Source of the DNA: Poseidonibacter parvus
Lineage (GTDB): Bacteria > Campylobacterota > Campylobacteria > Campylobacterales > Arcobacteraceae
Length of the DNA: 64,000 nt
NCBI RefSeq assembly: GCF_001956695.1
Contig: NZ_CP019070.1
Location: forward strand, 806,001 to 870,000
Direction of reading: 5' to 3'
The translations under genes were made by a program, and so were the position numbers. Under the pieces are notes generated by a model that worked only from the letters and a program-made list of their open reading frames with translations, made no database searches and had not been told where the DNA came from. Of the stretch, positions 18,025-27,237 are shown piece by piece. Numbering within the stretch: position 1 is the stretch's first letter; each line of letters opens with the position of its first letter.

Positions 18025-19266
18025 ATGATGAGAAATAAAAAAACAAAATTATTTATTAGTGTATTAACAGCAAGTTTATTTGCTGTTAATTTAAATGCTT
18101 TGAGTTTAAATGAAGCTATTGATATTTCATTAAAAAACAACCATGATATAAAAAGTAAGAACTTTGATTACTTAGAATCACTTGATAATATAGATTTATC
18201 AAAATCTAGTTTTTTACCAAAAGTGAATTTAGGATTTACATATAATAATAGAGATGAAGCAAACTCTTATGTAGAAGAAGATGGAATATTAACTGCAAGT
18301 GCTACATATAACTTATTTAACGGTTTTAAAGATATTGCAAATAAATCAAGTGCAAAGTATTTATCAAAAAGTTCTAAGTACTCACTTGAAGCATTGAAAC
18401 AAGATATTGTTTTAAATACAAAAACTGCATATATAAACTATCTTGATAAACAAAATGCACTTGAAACTTTTAAAAGTGCATATAACTTATTTCAAGAGCA
18501 GTATGAAGATTCAAAAAATAGATTTGATGAAGGTTTAATTGCTAAAAATGATTTACTTCAAGTCCAAGTAAATATGTCAAGTGCAAAACAAAATGTTGTA
18601 AAAGCAAAGGGAGCATTAAAAGTTGCAAAATATTCACTTAGTAATATTTTAGGTGGAAAAGATTTAAGCAATGAAAAAATAGAACCTTTAGAAGACAATA
18701 ATTTAAAAGCAATGAAATATGATGTAAAAGAATTAAAAAATAGAAGTGAAATTCAAGCTTTAAAAATGAGTATAGAAGCTTTAAAACAACAGAAAAAATC
18801 TATTAAAAGTACATATTATCCAAAAGTTGATGCAAGTGCATCACATAATAAATATTATGAAGATGCAGCAAAAATATATGAAGACCAAAATATTTTAGGT
18901 CTTAGTGCTTCATGGAATTTGTATAATGGTGGATATGATCAAACAAATCAAAATATATACAGAACTAGATATTTAAAAGCAAAATCTCAATTAGCAAAAA
19001 CTAATTTAGATATAAAACTTCAATATGAAAATGCAGTATCAAATTTAGATGTTGCTATTGATAATTTAAAAACAGCAAACTTATCCTTAGAGCAATCAAA
19101 CGAAAACTATGAAATAGTTAAAAATAGATTTGATGAAGGAATTGCTACAAGTACAGATTTAACAGATGCAAACTATTTATTAACACAAGCAAAACAAAAT
19201 TTCTCTCGAGCTTATTTTGATAAATATTTAGCAATTGCTACACTTGATAGAATATTTGAAAAATAA
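18025..19266 (+). CDS. TolC-family outer membrane efflux channel
   Basis: 413 residues. Signal peptide (FISVLTASLFAVNLNA), mature start LSLNEAIDISLKNNHDIKS typical of TolC-type channels, then two related long coiled-coil halves: NRFDEGLIAKNDLLQVQ in the first and KNRFDEGIATSTDLTDANY in the second, at matching positions. ATG 18025 and ATG 18028 are adjacent and both follow AGGAGA; the second has the better spacing. Completes the TetR-DUF2798-MFP-RND-OMP operon, which ends at the hairpin 19281-19314. Confidence 0.93.
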   Translation: MMRNKKTKLFISVLTASLFAVNLNALSLNEAIDISLKNNHDIKSKNFDYLESLDNIDLSKSSFLPKVNLGFTYNNRDEANSYVEEDGILTASATYNLFNGFKDIANKSSAKYLSKSSKYSLEALKQDIVLNTKTAYINYLDKQNALETFKSAYNLFQEQYEDSKNRFDEGLIAKNDLLQVQVNMSSAKQNVVKAKGALKVAKYSLSNILGGKDLSNEKIEPLEDNNLKAMKYDVKELKNRSEIQALKMSIEALKQQKKSIKSTYYPKVDASASHNKYYEDAAKIYEDQNILGLSASWNLYNGGYDQTNQNIYRTRYLKAKSQLAKTNLDIKLQYENAVSNLDVAIDNLKTANLSLEQSNENYEIVKNRFDEGIATSTDLTDANYLLTQAKQNFSRAYFDKYLAIATLDRIFEK

Positions 19267-19280
19267 ATCTTAATTAAAAA

Positions 19281-19314
19281 AGTGGTTTTAACTTGAGTTA
19301 AAATCTCTTTTTTT
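19281..19314 (+). terminator. Terminator of the RND efflux operon
   Basis: Hairpin core TTTTAACT/AGTTAAAA extended by G-C, G-U and A-T pairs with one T-T mismatch, followed by a run of seven T (19308-19314). Confidence 0.7.
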
Positions 19315-20214
19315 ATGATATATTACAAAATGATTAATATAAATAAAGAAACATTAAAACTACTTACATTTATTGTTTTAGCTCTAATTTTTCTAGCCCT
19401 TAATTCAATTCTTTGTAAAGCAGCTTTAGTAAACAACTATATTGATGCTTATACATTTACTTTTCTTAGACTTTTTTCTGCAAGTATTACACTTATTGCA
19501 ATTTATCTTTATAAAAATAAAAGATTTAGTATTTCTTTAAAAAGTAATTGGATTACTTCTTTTATGCTTTTTTTATATGCTATTTGTTTTTCCTTTTCAT
19601 TTTTAAGTATAGATGCAGGACTTGGTACTTTATTATTATTTGGAGTTGTCCAAATTATAATGGCTCTTAGTGCAATTTTTTTAAAAGAAAAGGTAAATTT
19701 ACAAAAAATACTAGGAATTGCTGTAGCCTTAGGTGGACTTATTTTTCTACTTTATCCAAAACATGATTTTGAGATATCATATTTTCATGCATTTTTAATG
19801 GCACTTGCTGGAACTTCTTGGGCTGTTTATACAATTATGGGTAAAAAGTCTATTGATGCTCTTAGCAACACTATGGATAACTTTATAAAGGCTACTTTAT
19901 TTATCACTCTTACATATTTTTTGTTTTTAAATGAAGATATGTTTTTTACTACAAATGGAATTTTTCTAGCTTTTATTTCTGGAAGTATTACATCAGCTAT
20001 TGGGTATGTGATTTGGTATGAAGTCTTACCTAAAATGCAGATATTAACAGCAGGTGTTATACAGCTTTTTGTTCCTGTAATTTCAATATTCTTTAGTGTA
20101 GTTTTATTAGGTGAATTATTTACTTTAGATTTATTTTTATCAACTATTATTATATCTTTAGGAATTGTTATTACTTTATTCTCAAGAAAAACTAAAAAAG
20201 AAAAGTTATACTAA
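19315..20214 (+). CDS. EamA/DMT-family transporter
   Basis: 299 residues with about ten membrane helices in two EamA repeats, as in drug/metabolite transporters (RhaT/YdcZ-like); the second half carries GTSWAVYTIMGKKS and SAIGYVIWYEVLPKM. Substrate unknown. The start is uncertain: ATG 19315 abuts the T tract of the preceding terminator, and neither it nor ATG 19330 has a visible ribosome binding site. Leaderless translation from a -10 near 19319 (TATATT) is possible. Last residues overlap no other gene; the cytochrome gene follows after 4 bases. Confidence 0.88.
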   Translation: MIYYKMININKETLKLLTFIVLALIFLALNSILCKAALVNNYIDAYTFTFLRLFSASITLIAIYLYKNKRFSISLKSNWITSFMLFLYAICFSFSFLSIDAGLGTLLLFGVVQIIMALSAIFLKEKVNLQKILGIAVALGGLIFLLYPKHDFEISYFHAFLMALAGTSWAVYTIMGKKSIDALSNTMDNFIKATLFITLTYFLFLNEDMFFTTNGIFLAFISGSITSAIGYVIWYEVLPKMQILTAGVIQLFVPVISIFFSVVLLGELFTLDLFLSTIIISLGIVITLFSRKTKKEKLY

Positions 20215-20218
20215 GATT

Positions 20219-20623
20219 ATGAAATATTTAATATTAACTCTTACTTTTTTACTTTCACTTCATGCTCATTTTGATGAAGAAGACTTATATAATTTTGAAA
20301 AAAAGTGCTCAATTTGTCATGATACTTATGTTCAAAATGATATGGCTCCACCAATAGTAGCTATAAATCAAAGATATAAAAAATTTTATGGGAAAGACCT
20401 TGACTTATCGGTTTCTAAAATAAGAGATTTTTTAATACAGCCAAGTTATGAAAAAGCAATTATGCATCCAGCAATAAAACTTTATGATTTAATGCCAAAA
20501 CAAAAATTAAGTCAAAAAGAGATTGAGGCATTTTCTGAAATTATTATGTTACTAGATTTTGAAGTACCTGAGTGGTTTGATAAACATTATGAATCTCATA
20601 ATCTAAATGACGAGAAGAAATAA
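20219..20623 (+). CDS. Small periplasmic mono-heme cytochrome c
   Basis: 134 residues from ATG 20219; the longer frame from 20165 lies in the transporter gene and is rejected. Signal peptide YLILTLTFLLSLHA, then FEKKCSICHDTYVQND with one CxxCH heme site, and a distal Met likely provided by MPKQKL or MAPP as axial ligand. This is a c-type cytochrome fold, perhaps an electron carrier. AAAAGTTA upstream gives a poor ribosome site, so coupling with the upstream transporter gene is likely. Partner enzyme unknown. Confidence 0.85.
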   Translation: MKYLILTLTFLLSLHAHFDEEDLYNFEKKCSICHDTYVQNDMAPPIVAINQRYKKFYGKDLDLSVSKIRDFLIQPSYEKAIMHPAIKLYDLMPKQKLSQKEIEAFSEIIMLLDFEVPEWFDKHYESHNLNDEKK

Positions 20624-20646
20624 ATCATCATTTAGAAGGAACTTAC

Positions 20647-20892
20647 TTATTCCTTTATATTATCGATTTTTTTAAATGAATCCTGCCATTCTAATTTTGA
20701 GGGAATATGTTTTCCATTTTTACCAATATCACCTTTATATAAAGCAGAAGCAAGTCCCCCTTTGAGTTCTTTTTTTTCTTCTTTCTTTGTTAAAAAGAAA
20801 AAAATTATACATACTATTGGGATAGTTAAAAAGATTAGTGTGTATTTTAATTTACTATTTTTGGGTTTTTTTATTTGAACAATGTCTTCCAT
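20647..20892 (-). CDS. Small single-pass membrane protein, paralogue of the next gene
   Basis: 81 residues; not recognised. Cytoplasmic basic N-terminus (VQIKKPKNSKLKY), one membrane helix (TLIFLTIPIVCIIFFFL), and a short soluble tail with ALYKG and HIPSKLEWQDSFKKI. The tail is clearly related to that of the 64-residue protein upstream (20947-21141): both have LYxG, then IPSKLxWxDSFKxI. The last gene of the suf unit in this direction, 54 bases from its neighbour. No Cys/His metal site. Possibly a membrane tether or regulator. Confidence 0.65.
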   Translation of the reverse strand: MEDIVQIKKPKNSKLKYTLIFLTIPIVCIIFFFLTKKEEKKELKGGLASALYKGDIGKNGKHIPSKLEWQDSFKKIDNIKE

Positions 20893-20946
20893 TTTGGGAT
20901 TATCTCATAATTTGTATTAATTATTAGTTTAAGGAAATAAATAATG

Positions 20947-21141
20947 TTATTTCTCTGAATTACTTATTCCTTTAAAAGAATCAAACCACTTCAATTTTGA
21001 AGGAATTTGTTTTTCATCAGTTTTTACATTACCTGAATATAAAACTGTACTAAATCCTCTATTAGCTTTTTTGTCTGCAGTAAATAAATAAATTAAAGTA
21101 ACAACAATTATAATAAGTAAATATATTACAGTTTTTTTCAT
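20947..21141 (-). CDS. Small single-pass membrane protein, paralogue of 20647-20892
   Basis: 64 residues; not recognised. It has an N-terminal membrane helix (VIYLLIIIVVTLIYLF) and a tail with TVLYSGNVK and QIPSKLKWFDSFKGI, related to the gene downstream. It starts 2 bases after the sufT stop, so it is very probably translated from the suf mRNA. The duplication next to Fe-S genes is intriguing but says nothing specific about function. Confidence 0.65.
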   Translation of the reverse strand: MKKTVIYLLIIIVVTLIYLFTADKKANRGFSTVLYSGNVKTDEKQIPSKLKWFDSFKGISNSEK

Positions 21142-21143
21142 AT

Positions 21144-21488
21144 TTATATAACAGCACCTGATACTGCCATAATTTCTTTTCCTTCTTCACTTACCATTTC
21201 ATTTGTCCATCTTGGAGAAAATGTAATATGAACTTTTGCAGCTTCAACTTCAGGAACTGCTAGTGTTACTAATCTTACTTGCTCCATTATAGTTCCTGCA
21301 ACTGGACATGCTGGACTTGTTAGTGTCATCATAATTACACAATCTAAAATATCATCTTTAATACTTAGATTAATTTCATAAATTAATCCTAAATCATAGA
21401 CATTTACAGGAATTTCTGGATCAAATACTTTTTTTAAATTTTCAATTATTTTTTCTTTTATTTCATCAAAATTATAATCTTCTGCCAT
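21144..21488 (-). CDS. sufT: SufT-like MIP18/DUF59 protein
   Basis: 114 residues. DUF59 fold with PVNVYDLGLIYEI and the conserved Cys in TLTSPACPVAGTI. SufT-type proteins assist Fe-S cluster assembly or maturation of specific Fe-S targets. It lies 11 bases downstream of sufE on the same strand and has AAGGA before the ATG, so it belongs to the suf operon. The name sufT is by context; PaaD-like proteins share the fold. Confidence 0.85.
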   Translation of the reverse strand: MAEDYNFDEIKEKIIENLKKVFDPEIPVNVYDLGLIYEINLSIKDDILDCVIMMTLTSPACPVAGTIMEQVRLVTLAVPEVEAAKVHITFSPRWTNEMVSEEGKEIMAVSGAVI

Positions 21489-21499
21489 TATAAATCCTT

Positions 21500-21907
21500 C
21501 TATGCTTTTTGTGCATACTCTTTAATTTTTTTAATCATTCCAATAACTCCACTTTGTCTATTAGGAGTTACTACTTCACTAAGACCTAATTCATGAACAA
21601 TATCCATATCAATCTCTTTTAATTCTTCAACACTTGAACCAGAGAATATTTGTAAAATCATATATACTAAACCTTTTACAATAATCGCATCAGATGTTCC
21701 ACTAAAGAAAAGTTTTCCATCTTTTTGCTCACAAATTAACCAAACTTGTGAAGTACAACCATGTACTAAATTTAAAGGTATTTGATATTTTTCATTTAAT
21801 GGTTCTAGTTTTTTTCCTAAGTCAATAATATATTCATATTTTTGTAATTCATCCTCAAAAAAATCTAAATCATCTTTAATATCTGCAACTTTTTGTTCAA
21901 TACTCAT
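21500..21907 (-). CDS. sufE: SufE sulfur-transfer protein
   Basis: 135 residues. Accepts persulfide sulfur from SufS and passes it to the SufBCD scaffold. The active-site Cys is in LVHGCTSQVWL (about residue 51), and the family pattern YEYIIDLGKKLEPL and SGVIGMIKKIKEYA is present. Starts 2 bases after the sufS stop, tightly packed in the operon. Confidence 0.93.
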   Translation of the reverse strand: MSIEQKVADIKDDLDFFEDELQKYEYIIDLGKKLEPLNEKYQIPLNLVHGCTSQVWLICEQKDGKLFFSGTSDAIIVKGLVYMILQIFSGSSVEELKEIDMDIVHELGLSEVVTPNRQSGVIGMIKKIKEYAQKA

Positions 21908-21909
21908 TT

Positions 21910-23094
21910 TTAGTCCTCTAACATTTTTAAAGCTTTTTTTAACGCAATGATTAATTTATCTACATCACTATAATCATTATAAAAGCTTATTGATACTCTT
22001 ATTGTACCTTTTATTCCTAGTTGTTTCATAATAGGTTGTGCACAATGATGACCAACTCTAAGTGCTATTTTCATTTTATCAACTAAAATTCCAACATCAT
22101 CATGAATTAAACCCTTGAAGTTAAAACTTCTACTTCCAACACAGTTTTCTAAATCATTATAAAATTGAATATTAGGAAGCTTTGATAACTCTTCATTTAG
22201 ATAATTAAAAACATCTTTTTCTATTAGTTCAATATTTTCATAACCTACACGATTTATATACTCTAAAGCTTTTGCAAAACCAATTATTCCTGCTATATTT
22301 TGTGTTCCTGCTTCAAATTTATAAGGCGAGTCTAAAAGTGTAGATGAATTAAAATCAACTTCATTTATTGTAGCTCCTCCTGTTTGATAAGCATTTACAT
22401 CTTTTAAATACTCTTCTTTAATATAAATTGCTCCAACTCCAGTTGGTCCAAATGTTTTGTGTGCTGAAATTGCAAAAAAATCAACATCAAGCTCTTGCAT
22501 ATCAACTCTTGTATGAGCTAAACTTTGAGCTCCATCAATCATTACTACAGCATTATACTTGTGAGCTAATTGTGTAATTTCTTGTATGTTATGAATTTTT
22601 CCAAAAGCGTTTGAAATATGTGTAATACTCACAAATGCTTTAGGATTTTGTTTTAAAAGTTCTTCAAAATGATGCATATCAAAATCTAAATTATTATCAC
22701 ATTTTACAACTTCTAAGCCATTTCCTAAGCTTCTATTTTGCATGTGCCATGGCACAATATTTGAATGATGCTCTAGTGAAGAAATAATAACAGTTTTAAA
22801 ATCTTTTGCATAAGCTGAAGCTATAAAATTTATAGATTCAGTCACACCTTTTGTAAAAATAATCTCTTCATTTTTAGATGCATTAATAAACTCTTTTAAA
22901 GTTTTTCTTGCATTTTCAAAATTTTGTGTAGCCTTATTAGCATCACCAAAATTACTTCTATGTGTATTAGAACAGTAACTTTCATAATACTCAATTTGAG
23001 AACTTACAACATCTACTGGTTTTTGAGTAGTTGCTGCATTATCTAAATATACAATATCTGAGTTCTCAAAGTATTTAAAATCTTTTTTAAACAT
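21910..23094 (-). CDS. sufS: Cysteine desulfurase SufS
   Basis: PLP enzyme that extracts sulfur from cysteine as an enzyme-bound persulfide. 394 residues from ATG 23094, which has AAAAGG 7 bases upstream; the codon at 23118 lies deep in sufD and lacks this. Seen: YLDNAATTQKP, PLP Lys in FAISAHKTFGPTGVG, and the catalytic Cys in RVGHHCAQPIMKQLG, which identifies the SufS (group II) type rather than NifS/IscS. Overlaps the sufD end by 8 bases. Confidence 0.95.
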   Translation of the reverse strand: MFKKDFKYFENSDIVYLDNAATTQKPVDVVSSQIEYYESYCSNTHRSNFGDANKATQNFENARKTLKEFINASKNEEIIFTKGVTESINFIASAYAKDFKTVIISSLEHHSNIVPWHMQNRSLGNGLEVVKCDNNLDFDMHHFEELLKQNPKAFVSITHISNAFGKIHNIQEITQLAHKYNAVVMIDGAQSLAHTRVDMQELDVDFFAISAHKTFGPTGVGAIYIKEEYLKDVNAYQTGGATINEVDFNSSTLLDSPYKFEAGTQNIAGIIGFAKALEYINRVGYENIELIEKDVFNYLNEELSKLPNIQFYNDLENCVGSRSFNFKGLIHDDVGILVDKMKIALRVGHHCAQPIMKQLGIKGTIRVSISFYNDYSDVDKLIIALKKALKMLED

Positions 23095-24121
23095 AACTTT
23101 GCCTTTTATAAGAATCAATAAATTCTTTAATTAAAGTATCCTCAATATTATCATAAATTTTTTTCTCAAAAGCTTTTAATAGAATCTCATAAGATAATTC
23201 TTTAGAAATTCCACGTGATTGTAAATACAATAGTTGTTCTTTATCTAAAGTTCCAGTTGTTGCTCCATGACTTGCTTCTAGTTCATCTATTAGTATTTCT
23301 AAATGTGGTTGCGCATAAATTGCAGCATCATTAGAAAGTAAAATAGTATTAGAATTTTGAAATGCTTTTGTATATAAAGCCTTATCATTTACAATTGATA
23401 TTGCTTTAAAAACTGCTCTTGAACTGTCTTTTAATGAATGTTTATAGTTTATATTACTTATTGAATTCTCATTATTATGTGTAGTTCTAATTACATTTGC
23501 TGTGTTTGATGCATCAAAAGATTTTACAAGCCCATTTAATTCATAATCACAATTTTTTTCATCTAATGTATTTATATAATTGTTTATAACAACACCCGTA
23601 CCATATTCAAAATTTGTTATTTTGCATTTTGAATCTTTTTTTTGATTAATATCTGCATTAAAAACAAAATAGTTCTTCTCATTTATATCTTGAATTTTTG
23701 CATATTCAAAGTTTGCATTTTCTTCAATATCAAAATTTCTATTCACACTATAAGCACTATTTGTTGATGTATTTGTAAATACCTCAATTACAGATGCTTT
23801 TACATTTTCTTTTACTTCAATTTTTAATGAATTTACAAAAAATGTTTCATCATCTTTAATCTTGTGAATTAAACAAATAGGCTCAGGAATATTTGAATTT
23901 ATTGTTAAAACTACTTGATTTGAATCTATTTTTTTAGAAATATTAAATAAACCATTTCCATAATTTTTTTCATCTTTTACAACTTTTAAACCCATAATAT
24001 CAAGTTCATAAGTTTTAGTATTTTTAAAATCATATGAAAAAAGATCTTCAAAATTTACTTTTATAAATTCTTCGCTTCTTTTTTTAGGAAGTTCTAATCC
24101 TTCTAATTCAATTAGTCTCAT
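23087..24121 (-). CDS. sufD: SufD-like scaffold component
   Basis: 344 residues. Parallel beta-helix protein related to SufB that pairs with it in the SufBC2D complex. Low-complexity start (RLIELEGLELPKKRSEEF) and the C-terminal features typical of SufD: NSNTILLSNDAAIYAQPHLEIL, IDELEASHGATTGTLD, QLLYLQSRGISKELSYEIL. The ELxASHGATxG box with its conserved His is intact. Overlaps sufC by 14 bases, indicating coupled translation. Confidence 0.93.
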   Translation of the reverse strand: MRLIELEGLELPKKRSEEFIKVNFEDLFSYDFKNTKTYELDIMGLKVVKDEKNYGNGLFNISKKIDSNQVVLTINSNIPEPICLIHKIKDDETFFVNSLKIEVKENVKASVIEVFTNTSTNSAYSVNRNFDIEENANFEYAKIQDINEKNYFVFNADINQKKDSKCKITNFEYGTGVVINNYINTLDEKNCDYELNGLVKSFDASNTANVIRTTHNNENSISNINYKHSLKDSSRAVFKAISIVNDKALYTKAFQNSNTILLSNDAAIYAQPHLEILIDELEASHGATTGTLDKEQLLYLQSRGISKELSYEILLKAFEKKIYDNIEDTLIKEFIDSYKRQSYV

Positions 24122-24863
24122 CTTTAATTCCTATTCCTTCATAACCTTTTTCATCAAGTTCTAAAGCTAAACTATAATCACCTGTTTTTACAATTTTTCC
24201 ATCATTTAAAATATGTACATAATCTGGTTTAATTAATTCTAATAATCTATCATAATGTGTAATCATTAATACAGATTTTTTTCCATCTAGCATTGAGTTA
24301 ATTACATTTGCAACTGTCTTAATTGCATCTACATCTAAACCTGAATCAATTTCATCTAACATGATTAAATCTGGATTTAAAAGAAGTAATTGAATTAGTT
24401 CATTTCTTTTTTTCTCACCACCTGAGAAACCTTCATTTAAATCTCTTTGCAATAGTTTTTTATCTAAATCATATTTTGCTGTTTGTTCTTTAATTAACTT
24501 TAAAAAATCCATTGCATCAATTTCTTCTTCTCCTGCATAGGCTCTTTTTTCATTAATTGCAGTTTTTAGAAAATAACTATTATTTACTCCTGGAACTTCA
24601 ACTGGATTTTGGAAACTCATAAAAATTCCTTCATTAGCACGATCTGCTACTTCCATTTCTAGTAAGTCTTTTTTCTTATAAGTAATACTTCCTCCAGTTA
24701 CAACACAGTCATAGTGCGCACTTAAAGTTTTTACTAATGTAGATTTTCCAGCTCCATTAACTCCCATAAGAGCATGAACTTCACCTTCTTTAATATTTAA
24801 ATTTAAACCTTTTAAAATCTCTTTATCATTTATATTAACTTTTAAATCTTTTACTTCTAACAT
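24108..24863 (-). CDS. sufC: SufC ATPase
   Basis: 251 residues. ABC-type ATPase of the SufBCD scaffold. Walker A GVNGAGKSTLVKTL, signature LNEGFSGGEKKRNE, Walker B LIMLDEIDSGLDVD. The SGGEKKRNE form and the short length are typical of SufC rather than transporters. The start has AAAGGAAAAAA upstream. Lies between sufB and sufD. Confidence 0.96.
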   Translation of the reverse strand: MLEVKDLKVNINDKEILKGLNLNIKEGEVHALMGVNGAGKSTLVKTLSAHYDCVVTGGSITYKKKDLLEMEVADRANEGIFMSFQNPVEVPGVNNSYFLKTAINEKRAYAGEEEIDAMDFLKLIKEQTAKYDLDKKLLQRDLNEGFSGGEKKRNELIQLLLLNPDLIMLDEIDSGLDVDAIKTVANVINSMLDGKKSVLMITHYDRLLELIKPDYVHILNDGKIVKTGDYSLALELDEKGYEGIGIKDETN

Positions 24864-24884
24864 TTTTTTTCCTTTAAGTTGGAC

Positions 24885-26330
24885 TTATCCAACACTTCCT
24901 TCTAATGATATATTTAATAACTCTTTTGCTTCTGCCGCAAACTCCATTGGTAGCTCTTTTAAAACTTCTTTACAAAAACCATTTACAATCATTGATATTG
25001 CATTTTCTTCATGAATACCTCTTTGAGAAATGTAAAATAATTGCTCATCAGAAATTTTAGAAGTAGTAGCTTCATGTTCTATAATTGCATTCATATTTTT
25101 TACTTCATGATATGGATATGTATGTGCATTTGATTTATTTCCAATTAAAAGTGAATCACACTCAGAAATATTTCTAGCACCATCAGCATTTTTACCAACT
25201 CGTACTAGACCTCTATATGCATTAACTCCACTCATTGCAGAAATACCTTTTGAAATAATAGTTGATTTAGTATTTTTACCTAAATGAACCATTTTAGTTC
25301 CCGTATCTGCTTGTTGTGATTTTGATGAAATTGCTACTGAGTAAAATTCACCAACACTATTATCACCTTTTAAAATACATGATGGATATTTCCATGTTAA
25401 AGAAGAACCAGTTTCAACTTGAGTCCAAGATATTTTTGAACTCTCGCCATTACAGGCTCCTCTTTTTGTAACGAAATTTAAAATTCCACCTTTTCCGTCT
25501 TTATCACCTGGATACCAGTTTTGAATTGTAGAATATTTTATATGTGCTTTATCAAGTGCTACAAGTTCAACAACTGCTGCGTGAAGTTGTCTTTCATCTC
25601 TTGTTGGAGCTGAACAACCTTCATTATAAGAAACATAAGAGTTCTCATCACAGATAATAATTGTTCTCTCAAACTGTCCAGTATCTAGAGCATTTATTCT
25701 AAAGTAAGTAGATAACTCCATTGGACAAACTGTATTTGGTGGAACATAAACAAATGAACCATCTGTAAATACAGCAGAGTTTAAACAGGCAAAATAATTG
25801 TCAGTTACTGGTACTACTGATGCTAAATATTTTTTTAGTAAATCTGGGTATTTATTTGCAGCTTCACTTACAGAACAAAATATAATACCAAGTTCTTCTA
25901 ACTCAGCTTGATATGTTGTTTTTACTGAAACTGAATCAAATACAGCATCTACAGCAACAGTTTTAACACCTGCTAGTTGTTTTTGTTCTTCTAAAGGGAT
26001 TCCTAGTTTTTCATAAGTTTTTAATATCTCAGGATCAACTTCATCTAAAGAATCTAAAGCTTTTTTAGGAGCTGAAAAGTATGCAATATCTTGATAATCA
26101 ATTTTTGGATATTTTAAGTTTGCCCAAGAAGGTTCTTCCATTTTTAACCATTTAGCATAGGCTTTAAGTCTAAAATCTAATAGCCAAGAAGGTTCTTCTT
26201 TTTTAGCAGATATTGCTTTTATTACGTTTTCATTTAATCCTTTAGGAAAAGTATCACTTTGAACTAACGTTTCAAATCCTAATTTGTATTCACTATTAAT
26301 AACGTCATGAATGTGTTTATTATCACTCAT
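24885..26330 (-). CDS. sufB: SufB scaffold protein
   Basis: 481 residues from ATG 26330, chosen because GGAG stands 6 bases before it; an ATG at 26342 has no ribosome site. Scaffold for Fe-S assembly. Family motifs: [59 protein letters not shown] and [11 protein letters not shown] with the conserved cluster-site Cys. First gene of the suf operon (sufB-C-D-S-E-T). Two candidate operator copies lie upstream, one next to the likely start of transcription. Confidence 0.96.
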   Translation of the reverse strand: MSDNKHIHDVINSEYKLGFETLVQSDTFPKGLNENVIKAISAKKEEPSWLLDFRLKAYAKWLKMEEPSWANLKYPKIDYQDIAYFSAPKKALDSLDEVDPEILKTYEKLGIPLEEQKQLAGVKTVAVDAVFDSVSVKTTYQAELEELGIIFCSVSEAANKYPDLLKKYLASVVPVTDNYFACLNSAVFTDGSFVYVPPNTVCPMELSTYFRINALDTGQFERTIIICDENSYVSYNEGCSAPTRDERQLHAAVVELVALDKAHIKYSTIQNWYPGDKDGKGGILNFVTKRGACNGESSKISWTQVETGSSLTWKYPSCILKGDNSVGEFYSVAISSKSQQADTGTKMVHLGKNTKSTIISKGISAMSGVNAYRGLVRVGKNADGARNISECDSLLIGNKSNAHTYPYHEVKNMNAIIEHEATTSKISDEQLFYISQRGIHEENAISMIVNGFCKEVLKELPMEFAAEAKELLNISLEGSVG

Positions 26331-26363
26331 AATTGACTCCATAATTATTGGTATTTTTTAAAT

Positions 26364-26380
26364 AAGACAATTATTGTCCT
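26364..26380. promoter_or_regulatory. Candidate Fe-S regulator site upstream of sufB (copy A)
   Basis: 17-bp imperfect palindrome AAGAC-AATTATT-GTCCT, lying 34 bases before the sufB ATG and just downstream of a plausible -10 (TATATT on the minus strand). The same half-sites recur upstream of nifS. An Rrf2-type regulator is a guess. Confidence 0.5.
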
Positions 26381-26421
26381 AATTGAAATATAACAGTAAA
26401 ACAATTAAAAAAAACTTAAAG

Positions 26422-26438
26422 AGGACAAAAAAAGTCCT
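26422..26438. promoter_or_regulatory. Candidate operator copy B, or short terminator of the permease gene
   Basis: AGGAC-AAAAAAA-GTCCT, same 5-7-5 spacing as copy A. It overlaps the stop codon of the permease gene, so it may instead be a small hairpin (5-bp stem, 7-nt loop) that ends that transcript. Confidence 0.35.
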
Positions 26439-27228
26439 ATTTAATATTTTTCTCTAATCTATTGGTATAATATGACACAGGATAAGTCAAAGCTAAGTAT
26501 CCAATTGCAAGTGGAATATAACTTTCTAAAGTAGAGTAGGTAATTGCATCAACTTCTTGAGCATTCATTGTAAACTCGCTAATTGCTATTATTGATAAAA
26601 GAGAAGAATCTTTGATAATAGAAGCGAATTGACCAGTTAAGGCAGGAAGCATTCTTTTAAAAGCTTGAGGAAAAATTACATATCTATATGTTTGATAGTT
26701 ACTCATTCCTAAACTAACACTTGTTTCAAATTGGTCTTTTTCAACAGAACCTAATGCTGCTCTAATTATTTCAGATACATAAGCTCCTGAAAATATTGCA
26801 AGTATAAATGTTCCTACAATATATCTATTATCAAAACCTAAGTTATTAGCAAAAACATAAAAGAAAATAAGTATTTGTACAAGTAAGGGAGTACCTCTTA
26901 TTATTTCAATATAAAATCTTGCAAAAAATCGTAGAATTATTAGTTTTGAATTTTGTGCATATGCAAAAAATAGTCCGATTATAAAACTTAAAATAAGTGC
27001 AAAAAATGAAATTGTAATGGTCATAAAAAAACCATTGATGAATTTTTGTTTGTATTCATATACATGAGCCCAATTAAAATCATAAGAGATATTTGAGAAC
27101 ATAATATAAACAGGTGTTATTACAATAATAGCTAGAAAGATTAAGTTAAAAAGATAAACTCCCTTTGAAAGGGAGAAATCTTTTTTAAAAGTTGTTTCGT
27201 TTATAAATAAATTTTTAATTCTAAAGAT
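26437..27228 (-). CDS. Amino-acid ABC transporter permease (probable AUC start)
   Basis: Inner-membrane subunit of a polar-amino-acid uptake system (His/Glu/Gln/Arg family). From ATG 27102 it has 221 residues with BPD transmembrane motifs, GFFMTITISFFALILSFIIG, and an EAA loop EIIRAALGSVEKDQFE. But the frame stays open for 45 further codons to the stop of the upstream binding-protein gene, and codes for a plausible first helix (LFNLIFLAIIVITPVYIMF). This stretch has no ATG, GTG or TTG. The best candidate is ATC 27228, 7 bases after AGGA, giving 263 residues. No ATP-binding subunit is encoded nearby. Confidence 0.8.
   Translation of the reverse strand: MFRIKNLFINETTFKKDFSLSKGVYLFNLIFLAIIVITPVYIMFSNISYDFNWAHVYEYKQKFINGFFMTITISFFALILSFIIGLFFAYAQNSKLIILRFFARFYIEIIRGTPLLVQILIFFYVFANNLGFDNRYIVGTFILAIFSGAYVSEIIRAALGSVEKDQFETSVSLGMSNYQTYRYVIFPQAFKRMLPALTGQFASIIKDSSLLSIIAISEFTMNAQEVDAITYSTLESYIPLAIGYLALTYPVSYYTNRLEKNIK
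27159..27175 (-). other. GC-rich hairpin inside or before the permease reading frame
   Basis: CTCCCTTT-C-AAAGGGAG on the minus strand, followed by a U-rich tail (TTTATCTTTTT). It resembles a partial terminator or mRNA stabiliser between a binding-protein gene and its permease. If the permease starts at 27228, the hairpin is coding. Confidence 0.5.
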
Positions 27229-27237
27229 AGCTTTTTC

